NCBI GenBank assembly: GCA_036488875.1 | Contig: DASXGW010000013.1 | Coordinates: forward strand, 293,281-357,280 | Direction of reading: 5' to 3' | Length of the DNA: 64,000 bases | Source of the DNA: Candidatus Baltobacteraceae bacterium | GTDB lineage: Bacteria; Vulcanimicrobiota; Vulcanimicrobiia; Vulcanimicrobiales; Vulcanimicrobiaceae | Shown here: piece after piece, positions 52,902 through 60,314 of the stretch | Numbering within the stretch: position 1 is the first letter of the stretch | Layout: each line of letters begins with the position of its first letter | The notes under the pieces: generated by a model | Seen by the model: only the letters and a program-made list of their open reading frames with translations | Databases searched by the model: none | Told to the model about the DNA's origin: nothing | Program-made: the position numbers and the translations under genes

Positions 52902-53726
52902 ATGCGCGCTATGGAGCCGAAGGATCCGCCGATTCCGCCGGTCATCCACGACGTCGTCGTGGACGTTCCCGGGTGGCAAGAGGTCAAACCGCGCATCCCC
53001 GACACGCTGCAGCGCCGCACGCTAGAAAAACAGCGCAGCGTTCGCGAGATCGTGTTCGGCGTGCAGGACGGCATCCTCACGACCTTGGGCATCATCACCG
53101 GCGTCGGCGTTGCCGAGGGCGACCGTTCCGCCGTCTTTATCAGCGGTTTCCTCGCGCTGCTCGCCGGATCGCTGTCGATGGGTGTCGGCGAGTTTCTCGG
53201 ACGCAAGTCGGAGCGTGAAGTCATTCAAGCGACCATCGAGATGGAGAAGCGCGAGATGGCCGCCGACCCGCAGGCCGAGTTTGCCGAGCAGGTCGCCTAC
53301 TATAAACTGAAAGGCTTCAGCGCCGACGAGGCGCAGATGATCGTGCGCCGTCTCACGCAGCATCCGGATATCTATCTGTACGAAATGATGCGCGACGAGT
53401 TCGGGATCGATCCGCGCGAAGCGCAAAACGAGGGACTACGCGGGCCGTTTTCCATGAGCGTGTCGTATGCGATCGGTTCGTTTCTGCCGATCGTTGCGTT
53501 TTTGCTGCCGTTCGCCATGAGCGTATCGACGCTCGTTTCGCTCGGCTTTGCGGTCGCGGGACTCTTCGGCGTCGGCTACTATGCGGGAACGCTCAGCGAA
53601 CGCAATTCGTTTGCGAAGGGGTTGGAAATCGCGCTCTACGGCTGCGGCGTGTTCGTGATCTCGTATCTGGCTGGACATTATATTCCGCCGCTCTTCGGCC
53701 ACGCACCGGTTGCGGTCGGCGGCTAA
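52902..53726 (+). CDS. VIT1/CCC1-family iron/manganese transporter
   Basis: A 274-residue membrane protein. The N-terminal half has RSVREIVFGVQDGILTTLGI, then ITGVGVAEG and SMGVGEFLGRKSE, followed by a cytosolic helical insert with acidic residues (EMEKREMAADPQAEFAEQ) that resembles the metal-binding region. Three C-terminal helices follow. It exports or sequesters Fe(II)/Mn(II) (family knowledge). Start ATG 52902 or 52911. The next gene begins at the following base. Confidence 0.87.
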   Translation: MRAMEPKDPPIPPVIHDVVVDVPGWQEVKPRIPDTLQRRTLEKQRSVREIVFGVQDGILTTLGIITGVGVAEGDRSAVFISGFLALLAGSLSMGVGEFLGRKSEREVIQATIEMEKREMAADPQAEFAEQVAYYKLKGFSADEAQMIVRRLTQHPDIYLYEMMRDEFGIDPREAQNEGLRGPFSMSVSYAIGSFLPIVAFLLPFAMSVSTLVSLGFAVAGLFGVGYYAGTLSERNSFAKGLEIALYGCGVFVISYLAGHYIPPLFGHAPVAVGG

Positions 53727-54815
53727 ATGGTTATACTCAACGCGCTGATCGCCGGACTCGTTCAAGCCGCCGGATTTTTCTGGGACAGTCTCTTCGGCCT
53801 GATCTTCGGATTTTTGATCTCCGCGATCGTCCAAACCGTGCTGACGCCGGAGTCGATGGAGAAGTATCTCGGACCGAACCTGCGCGGAATCCTCTGCGGC
53901 ATGGGCTTCGGGATCATTTCGTCGGCCTGCTCGTACGGAGCCGCCGCCGCGGCGCGCGGGTTTTATCGCAGCGGCGCCGACGTGCGCTCGGTCTTCGCCT
54001 TTCTCATTTCGTCGACGAACATGAATCTTGCGATCTTGATTCTGTTCTGGTCGCTGCTGGGCTGGCGTTTCGCGTTTGCCGAGTTTTTCGGCGGCGTCAT
54101 CATCATAGCCGTCGTCGTCACCGGCTTTTCGCTGCTGTTCTCACGCGATCGATTGCGGGCGCAGCCCGAAGCCGGAGTCGAGGAAGAAGACGGCGATCCC
54201 TGCTGTCACCATCACGATGCCGGCACGGCTCCGTCGCGCGGCTTGGCCAACGCGCAAACGTGGCGTGAAATCGCCGATACGGCGCTCGGCGACGTCCGCA
54301 TGCTCCGCACCGAGCTCGTCGTCGGCTATCTCATCGCCGGCTACGCCGCCGCGTTGATTCCGCCGCACTGGCTCGCGGCGGCGCTGCACGCCGTCGGCGG
54401 CGTCCCGGTCGTGGGCTACGTACTGTTGCTGATCGTCGGCGTGCTGATCGCCGTCGCAACGTTCGTTTGCTCGATGGGGAACGTGCCCGTCGCTCGTTAC
54501 CTGGCCAATGCGGGCATTCCGCTGGGAGCGAACACGAGCTTCATCTACGGAGATCTGTTGATTCTGCCGCTCATCGCGATCTACCGCAAGTCGTTCCCGC
54601 CGGCAATCACGTGGACGTTCGTCGGCTTGTTTTTTGCGGGCGCGCTCCTCGCCGGCGCCATCATGGAACGCGTGGTCGGCGGCGGTACCGGCCTGATGAC
54701 GATGGGGTCGATGGCGATCAACGACCGCTTCACGCTCGTCTCGAACGTCGTGGGAATCGTCGCGGCAGCTTGCGTTGCTATTGCCGCGAGGAGGGCGTCC
54801 CTCACGCCTACCTAA
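53727..54815 (+). CDS. DUF318/ArsP-type permease with CCHHHD loop
   Basis: A 362-residue polytopic protein with eight or more helices. It has two permease halves: SAIVQTVLTPESMEKYLG...SSACSYGAAAAARGFYRSGAD and ATFVCSMGNVPVARYLANAG. Between them a soluble loop of about 50 residues contains CCHHHD, a likely metal-binding cluster. ArsP-like members export organoarsenicals; others are of unknown specificity. The ATG directly abuts the stop of the VIT1-family gene, so a shared role in metal export is likely. Confidence 0.82.
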   Translation: MVILNALIAGLVQAAGFFWDSLFGLIFGFLISAIVQTVLTPESMEKYLGPNLRGILCGMGFGIISSACSYGAAAAARGFYRSGADVRSVFAFLISSTNMNLAILILFWSLLGWRFAFAEFFGGVIIIAVVVTGFSLLFSRDRLRAQPEAGVEEEDGDPCCHHHDAGTAPSRGLANAQTWREIADTALGDVRMLRTELVVGYLIAGYAAALIPPHWLAAALHAVGGVPVVGYVLLLIVGVLIAVATFVCSMGNVPVARYLANAGIPLGANTSFIYGDLLILPLIAIYRKSFPPAITWTFVGLFFAGALLAGAIMERVVGGGTGLMTMGSMAINDRFTLVSNVVGIVAAACVAIAARRASLTPT

Positions 54816-54849
54816 TGTAGCCGAACGCGCGTCCGCCTAGAATCGAAGC

Positions 54850-55491
54850 ATGATTAAGTGGTTACGCTCGGGGGTGGCAACCCTCATCATGAGCTCCATG
54901 GCTTTCGGCTTCTCGGTTCAGCCCGCAAAGGCCGATACGACGTCTACCCTGCTCATCACCGCGGCAGCGGTGGCAGCTCTCATGACGGGCGTCAACGTCG
55001 CCGAGAAAAATGCTAAGGCGAACCAGCTCGTCGGATATCTTCCAAATGGTTCGCGCGTCTACGCCGACGGTCACGTCGTCGCGCGCACCGGTGCCGTCTG
55101 GTACCCGGGAAATCAAGGCGAGAACATTCAGTGCAACGGCTACCAGTGCGCCATCGTTGGCCAAAACGTCGGCTACGGCGGCTACGGGTACGGATCTCCC
55201 GGTTTTCCGGCATACAACGGCTACCAAGGCTATAACGCCTACCCCGCGAGCTATGGCGGCGGCTATCCCGCGAACTATGGCGCCGGCTATCCCGCGAACT
55301 ACGGCGGCTATCCCGCGAACTACAACGGGGGCTATTACCCCTCAACGTACAACGGCGGCTACGCCCCCGGTACGACGACGGTGAATCGCTACGTCGATAG
55401 GACGTACAAGACGGTCATCAAGCGCTACCGCAAGCGCGACCGCGATGGCGACCGTCACCACGACAACGACGGAGACGGCCCCGGCCGCTAG
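54850..55491 (+). CDS. secreted Gly/Tyr-rich repeat protein
   Basis: A 213-residue protein with signal peptide (ending QPAKADT). A helical stretch (TTSTLLITAAAVAALMTGVNVAEKN) and a small domain are followed by a low-complexity region, residues about 110-180, of Gly-Tyr-Pro-Ala-Asn-Tyr-Gly repeats. The tail is very basic and ends in an Asp/His/Gly mix (YRKRDRDGDRHHDNDGDG). It may be a surface or coat-type protein; the Asp/His tail could bind cations. No family assigned. Confidence 0.65.
   Translation: MIKWLRSGVATLIMSSMAFGFSVQPAKADTTSTLLITAAAVAALMTGVNVAEKNAKANQLVGYLPNGSRVYADGHVVARTGAVWYPGNQGENIQCNGYQCAIVGQNVGYGGYGYGSPGFPAYNGYQGYNAYPASYGGGYPANYGAGYPANYGGYPANYNGGYYPSTYNGGYAPGTTTVNRYVDRTYKTVIKRYRKRDRDGDRHHDNDGDGPGR
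55261..55327 (+). repeat. in-gene tandem repeat encoding GYPANY
   Basis: Three copies of GGCTATCCCGCGAACTA begin at 55261, 55285 and 55306. They lie within the coding sequence in frame and are expected to vary in number between strains by slippage. Confidence 0.75.
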
Positions 55492-55527
55492 CACCGTAAA
55501 CCATCCGCCCGTGCCGAAAACTCTAGT

Positions 55528-56352
55528 GTGAGTCTGCGGCACGGGCTTCTCATTTTGCTAGCCGCGCTGGGCTCGTGCTCGCCGCCGGGCGAACCGACCA
55601 GCTTATCGGCGCATGCCGTAACCGCCTCGCGCGCAACCAAAATTTTCGACGACGAGTTCGACGGCGCTTCGCTCAACCGGGTCTGGTCGACGTGCTATCC
55701 TTGGGCGAACCCCAAGCGGGGCTGCACGAACGGCGGCAAGCTCGAGCTCGAATGGTATCTGCCGGATAACGTCGCGCTGCGCGGCGGTTACCTGAATCTC
55801 ACCGCGAAGCCGCAGACGGCCTATGCCGGACATCCCTACACGTCCGGCATGATCGCCACCGGCGGAAGGCCCAACACCAAATCGACGTTCTCATATCTCT
55901 ACGGGTACGCTGAGGCGCGTATCAAGCTGCCGCGCGGCGCCGGCATGTGGCCTGCGTTCTGGCTCGTGCCCGCAAACCGGACGTGGCCTCCCGAAATCGA
56001 CATCATGGAGTTCCAGGGCGTCCGGCCCAAGAACGACATCGTGACGATCCACTGGGGCACCGCCAAACATCCGCAGCAAAACGGCAGCACCGTCGATACG
56101 GGGACCGATTTATGGCGCGGTTACCATACGTACGGCCTCGATTGGGAGGCCTCGCGCGTAACGTGGTACTTCGACGGCAAAGCGATCAAGTCGTACACGG
56201 ACACCGCGCATATCCCGCACCAGCCGATGTACGTTATTCTCAATCTCGCAGTCGGCGGATGGCTGCCGCATCAGCTCGAGCCCAAACGCAAGAGCTTTCC
56301 GGCGACGGCATCCGTGGATTACGTTCGCATTTGGAGCGCGTCGCGCCAATAA
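55528..56352 (+). CDS. GH16 family glucanase, lipoprotein
   Basis: A 274-residue secreted hydrolase. GTG 55528 gives a lipoprotein signal (LAALGSC, Cys17). The jelly-roll has FDDEFDGASLNRVW, YLYGYAEARIKLPRGAGMWPAFW and the catalytic EIDIMEFQG (nucleophile Glu156, Asp158, acid/base Glu161). The HTYGLDWEASRVTWYFDGK segment and the C-terminal VDYVRIW are typical. It cleaves beta-1,3/1,4-glucans or related galactans; specificity is not resolved. Confidence 0.9.
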   Translation: MSLRHGLLILLAALGSCSPPGEPTSLSAHAVTASRATKIFDDEFDGASLNRVWSTCYPWANPKRGCTNGGKLELEWYLPDNVALRGGYLNLTAKPQTAYAGHPYTSGMIATGGRPNTKSTFSYLYGYAEARIKLPRGAGMWPAFWLVPANRTWPPEIDIMEFQGVRPKNDIVTIHWGTAKHPQQNGSTVDTGTDLWRGYHTYGLDWEASRVTWYFDGKAIKSYTDTAHIPHQPMYVILNLAVGGWLPHQLEPKRKSFPATASVDYVRIWSASRQ

Positions 56353-56711
56353 CGCAGCGTGTCTGCCGTGACGCCGCTGCGTTGCGCGGCAAGTCCGGTC
56401 ACGTAGTCGTACAACTCTCGCGCTTGCTCTTGCAAACCGAGCGTACCCAGCGAGATCATCATGCGCGTCAGACGCAAGTGATTGTGGTCGCCGGGCGTTA
56501 GCCACCCCAGATCGGCTTTGTAGAATGCCAGCATCCGATCGTAGGACCGCCGCAGGTTTGCGCGCAGCTCCGGCCGGGAGCGAAATGCCTCGACCGTCGG
56601 GTCGTCGAGCCGGGGCGCCGTTGGATTCGCGCCGCTGCGTTCCCGCAGCGGAAACAGCCATTGAATGAAGTCGTGCGTGTAATCGAGCGTCGCGTCGTCG
56701 AAGCGCAGCAC
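56319..56711 (-). CDS. OGFr-domain protein, start uncertain
   Basis: The recognised frame is 130 residues from GTG 56711. It has LRFDDATLDYTHDFIQWLFPL, NPTAPRLDDPTVEAF and the helical C-terminus typical of bacterial opioid-growth-factor-receptor-like domains. The family's beginning (IVAFYEGTGRDDRGRSLDDV) is present in the same frame upstream to about 56795, but no ATG, GTG or TTG exists there before the previous gene's stop. An ATC at 56795 is the only near-cognate candidate. It is either a non-canonical start or a damaged gene. Confidence 0.65.
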   Translation of the reverse strand: MLRFDDATLDYTHDFIQWLFPLRERSGANPTAPRLDDPTVEAFRSRPELRANLRRSYDRMLAFYKADLGWLTPGDHNHLRLTRMMISLGTLGLQEQARELYDYVTGLAAQRSGVTADTLRYWRDALQMRT

Positions 56712-56796
56712 GTCGTCGAGCGATCGGCCTCGGTCGTCGCGGCCGGTGCCTTCGTAGAAGGCTACGATGCGCCGGCCGCCGTCTTCGTCTGCGATG

Positions 56797-57219
56797 TTAG
56801 AACTGGACTTCGCCGGTGTCGTCTTGGGTGGAGCAGTTTTGCTCGGTGCCGCCCGGATTGTGCATGTCGAGCACGAAGCGCAGGTGCGTCGTTCCCTGGC
56901 CCGCGTCCTTCGACCGCTGGTACACGTATGTAAACTGCGCGGACTGTCCGGCCGCCAGCGGCGGAATGCTCTTGGAGTCGAGTTTCTGTCCGGCCATAAA
57001 AATGTCGACCGACTGCAGCACGTCCTTGGCCTGCGTTGCGCTTCCGGCGTTTGTGACGGTGCCGGTGATGTGATAGTCGTTGAGGCCGTTGTCCTGCGTT
57101 ACGCCCGTAACGGTGATGCTGCCCAGCGACGGATCGGGACCGGCGCAGCTTCCAGCGGCCACGGCCGCCACGGAGCTCGACGTGAGGGCAAAAAGAGCAA
57201 GAATTGCGATACGAAACAT
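56797..57219 (-). CDS. secreted CARDB-like small protein
   Basis: A 140-residue protein starting at ATG 57219 with GGAAGG upstream. A signal peptide ends near AAVAAGSC. The mature domain has an immunoglobulin-like pattern (DYHITGTVTNAGSATQAKDV, LAAGQSAQFTYVYQ) as in CARDB/DUF11-type domains that mediate adhesion. It lies immediately upstream of the OGFr-like frame on the same strand. Confidence 0.6.
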   Translation of the reverse strand: MFRIAILALFALTSSSVAAVAAGSCAGPDPSLGSITVTGVTQDNGLNDYHITGTVTNAGSATQAKDVLQSVDIFMAGQKLDSKSIPPLAAGQSAQFTYVYQRSKDAGQGTTHLRFVLDMHNPGGTEQNCSTQDDTGEVQF

Positions 57220-57275
57220 GCGGTAGCTTCCTTCCTGTAGTGCTACCAGGTTCATACCCTCTTTGCGGACGCTCG

Positions 57276-58730
57276 CTATCTCGCTTCGATCGTCGCTATG
57301 CTGCCGTCGACGCGCATGTCGAGCGCCGGCAGCCCGAACTGCCGGGTCGCCGAGGCGATTCGAGCAAAGATCTGCTGCGCTTCGGCGGGCGGTGCGAGCT
57401 CGGGAACGCCGCTGCGCGTGAGCTTACGTCCGTAGCCGAGGTCGACGGCGTAAAGCGTAATCTTGCTCAGCCGGTTATGCTCGAACGTGCACTGCGCCAC
57501 AACGCTTTGGAACGTAAAGGCGTTGGCAAAAGATCCGGCATTGAGCAGTGCGGCGAGATCGTAGGGTGTCGCCCGGCCGGGATGTTTGAAGGCGCTCTGC
57601 AGCAGCGAGGCGTTCTGCTGATAGAGATCGTGCGGCAATGGGAGCTGTATGTCGCTCCAAAAGAAGTTTGCTAATCCGTAAAAGATGGGGCGCCCGCGAT
57701 AGATCTCGATCGGGCCGAGATTGTGGATGCCGGTCGTAACGAACGCGTCGGCGCCGTTATCGATCGCGTCGTGCGCGACGGTTTTGAGAAAATCGGCGAC
57801 GAGATAGGGATGCTTGGGATCGTCGCAGCCGAGAGAACATTCGTGCGAATGAATCGACGCGATGAGAAAGTCGCCGTTCTGTTTTCCGCTGCGGATGCCG
57901 TCCTCGATTCCCGAAAGATCCTCGGGATCGACGGTATAGTCATACCGGAAGCGGGGCGACGGCACGAACGTCGTTCCAAAAACCGTCACCGGTTTCGCGG
58001 CTCCGTCGATCCCGCACGCCGCGCCTTCGAGGCTGCAGTCGATCAACGCCATTTTGCGCATTTCCGCGGGCGGCAGTCCGACGCGCTGCGTCACGGCGAG
58101 CGCGCTGATGCCCGGCCTCGCCGGCGCGGCGCCCTCCGCCGGAAGTGCGTCGCTGGTCGGACGGTACGTCGAGGCAAACGACACCAGACCGACTCGCGCT
58201 TGCGGCGTCTCGTAATAGCCGGCGGCACGTGCGAGACCGCGCGTTTCGCCTGCGCCCGCCCACGCGATACCCGCGGTGTCGAGATATTTGCTCGTCTCGC
58301 GCATCCCGTCGATACCCCAGTCCAGCGCGTGATTGTTGGCACGCGAAACGATGTCAAAACCCATCTTGCGCAGATCGGTCGCGACCGACGGAAGGCTGGA
58401 GTTCGTCCAGTCGCCGTCCCACGAGTAGGGATGCCCCTTGAAGGTCCGCACGTCGAAGATCGTGCTTTCCATGTTTCCGTAGACCACGTCGGAGCCGTGC
58501 AGCACACCTAGGATCGCTTCGAATGCCGAATCGCTTGCCGCATAGTGCGAGAGCGGCCGCGAAATAATAAGGTCTCCGACGGCCGTAAACGTGAAACCGT
58601 CGGGGACCTTCGTTTGCAGTTCGCGATCGAGCGGGCGGCGCGGATCCAAGAGCGATGGGTCTTTTACTTGAGGGCCCACGCCGAGCATCGTCACCGCCGC
58701 AAGGACGAGCGGGGCGAGCCGTCGGATCAC
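57276..58730 (-). CDS. CapA-family metallophosphatase-like protein
   Basis: A 484-residue exported protein; GTG 58730 (GTGA overlap with the oxidoreductase) gives a signal-like N-terminus (LAPLVLAAVTMLG). The calcineurin-like metal motifs are FTAVGDLIIS, NMESTI, SRANNHALDWG, IHSHEC and TTGIHNLGPIEI, followed by IFYGLANFFWSD. CapA/PgsA proteins take part in poly-gamma-glutamate or capsule export, but many homologues are of unknown role. Active-site residues look complete. Confidence 0.87.
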   Translation of the reverse strand: MIRRLAPLVLAAVTMLGVGPQVKDPSLLDPRRPLDRELQTKVPDGFTFTAVGDLIISRPLSHYAASDSAFEAILGVLHGSDVVYGNMESTIFDVRTFKGHPYSWDGDWTNSSLPSVATDLRKMGFDIVSRANNHALDWGIDGMRETSKYLDTAGIAWAGAGETRGLARAAGYYETPQARVGLVSFASTYRPTSDALPAEGAAPARPGISALAVTQRVGLPPAEMRKMALIDCSLEGAACGIDGAAKPVTVFGTTFVPSPRFRYDYTVDPEDLSGIEDGIRSGKQNGDFLIASIHSHECSLGCDDPKHPYLVADFLKTVAHDAIDNGADAFVTTGIHNLGPIEIYRGRPIFYGLANFFWSDIQLPLPHDLYQQNASLLQSAFKHPGRATPYDLAALLNAGSFANAFTFQSVVAQCTFEHNRLSKITLYAVDLGYGRKLTRSGVPELAPPAEAQQIFARIASATRQFGLPALDMRVDGSIATIEAR

Positions 58731-60313
58731 GAGTGCAGCATTACCCGCGCGGCGTTCCAGCCCGACGCGCCCATCACGCCGCCGCCCGGATGCGCCGCGG
58801 CTCCGCACATGAACAAGCCTTTGATCGGCGTGTTGTAGCTAGCGTAGCCCGGAACCGGCCGGAACATGAAGAGCTGATGCAGCGGCATGGCGCCTTGGAA
58901 GATGCTGCCGCCCGTCAATCCGAACGTCTTCTCCAAATCGACCGGCGTGAGGATCTGCCGGTCGATCACCGAGGCCTTGAAGCCCGGCGCGTACTGCTCG
59001 ACGATGTCGAAGCAGCGATCGGCGTACTCGTTGCGCTTGGCATCGGTCCACTCGCCGTCGGCGAGTGTGTACGGTGCGTATTGCGTGAACATCGACATGA
59101 GATGTTTGCCCGGCGGAGCGATCGTGTCGTCCAGCGACGACGGCATAGTGCACTCCACGACCGGCCGCTCCGACATCTTTCCGAACTTCGCATCGTCGTA
59201 CGCGCGCTCGATGAAGTCCTGATCCGGACAGAGGTGCACCGTCCCGAAATGCTGGGGTCCGGGGTCGTGCCCCGGCAGCGCCGTAAAGCTCGGCAGTCTC
59301 TCGAGCGCGACGTTGATCTTGCACGACGCGCTGCTATACGAAATGCGTTCGACCGCGTCGTTGAACTCGGGCGGCAGCGCGGTGGGATCCAAAAACTTCT
59401 GGAACGTTAGGTGGCAGTCGACGCCGCTGGCGACCTTCTTTGCGTAGAACTCGTCGCCGTTCTTCAGCGCGACGCCCGTAACGGCACCGTTGCGCGTAAG
59501 GATCTTGGCGACTTCGGCTTCCAGGCGAATCTCCACGCCGAGATCTTGGGCCGCCTTCGCAATCGATTGCGTCAAACCGCCCATGCCGCCGCGCATGTAA
59601 CTCCACACGCCGCGTTTGCCGTTGGTCTCGCCCATAACGTGGTGGAAGAGGACGTACGCCGTGCCGGGCATCGACGGGGCCATGAACGCGCCGATGATGG
59701 CGTCGGTCGCGATCGTGGCTTTCAGTTGCTCCGATTCGAACCAGCGGTCGAGGATGGGTCGCGCGGGCCCCGTCAGCACTTCGATCGCCTCGCCCATTGC
59801 CGGTCCGAGCTTCTGCATCGCTTTGCCCATCTTGCCCATCTCGAGGAGCTGCCCGAGCTTCGGATGGATCAGGTTGGGCGGAACTTGCGTGAGCGTCGGC
59901 TCGACGACCGACGCCACGCGCTCGAGCATCGCTTCGTACTTCGGATAGTTCTCGGCGTCGCGCTTGCTGAACTTCGCGATCTCGTCGACGTCTTTGTGCG
60001 TGCCGGTTCCCATGATGAGGTAGCGGCCGTCCAGAAACGGCGAAAACGAGGCCGGGTTTCTTTCGATCGGTTCGAAGCCGTAATCGCGCAGGTTCAAATC
60101 GCGAACGATCTCCGGCCGGAAGAGGCTGTTGACGTACGCGGCCGTCGAGACTTTGTATCCGGGCCAGACCTCTTCGCTGACGCACGCGCCGCCGACGATG
60201 TAGCGGCGCTCGAGTACGAGCACCTTCCACTTGGCTTTGGCGAGATAGCAGGCGGTTACGAGTCCGTTGTGGCCGCCGCCGATGACGATGGCGTCGTATT
60301 TCGAAGCTGCCAA
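58727..60313 (-). CDS. PYROXD2-like FAD oxidoreductase (phytoene desaturase-type)
   Basis: A 528-residue flavoprotein starting at TTG 60313. The FAD motif is AIVIGGGHNGLVTACYLA, followed by VLERRYIVGGACVSEE. Substrate-region elements are GGMGGLTQSIAKAAQDLG and SGVDCHLTFQKFL, and the C-terminus has GLFMCGAAAHPGGGVMGASG. It matches the PYROXD2/CrtI-like group; there is no carotenoid cluster nearby, so carotenoid synthesis is not implied. It shares an operon with the CapA-like gene. Confidence 0.9.
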   Translation of the reverse strand: MAASKYDAIVIGGGHNGLVTACYLAKAKWKVLVLERRYIVGGACVSEEVWPGYKVSTAAYVNSLFRPEIVRDLNLRDYGFEPIERNPASFSPFLDGRYLIMGTGTHKDVDEIAKFSKRDAENYPKYEAMLERVASVVEPTLTQVPPNLIHPKLGQLLEMGKMGKAMQKLGPAMGEAIEVLTGPARPILDRWFESEQLKATIATDAIIGAFMAPSMPGTAYVLFHHVMGETNGKRGVWSYMRGGMGGLTQSIAKAAQDLGVEIRLEAEVAKILTRNGAVTGVALKNGDEFYAKKVASGVDCHLTFQKFLDPTALPPEFNDAVERISYSSASCKINVALERLPSFTALPGHDPGPQHFGTVHLCPDQDFIERAYDDAKFGKMSERPVVECTMPSSLDDTIAPPGKHLMSMFTQYAPYTLADGEWTDAKRNEYADRCFDIVEQYAPGFKASVIDRQILTPVDLEKTFGLTGGSIFQGAMPLHQLFMFRPVPGYASYNTPIKGLFMCGAAAHPGGGVMGASGWNAARVMLHS

Positions 60314-60314
60314 T

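Noticed and set aside
55140-55380. CRISPR-like array
   Set aside because: The repeats are short, in frame, and encode Gly-Tyr-Pro-Ala-Asn-Tyr units in a secreted protein; no spacers and no cas genes.
57276-60313. Carotenoid or capsule biosynthesis cluster
   Set aside because: CrtI-like and CapA-like genes alone are not enough; no phytoene synthase, ligase or glycosyltransferase is adjacent.
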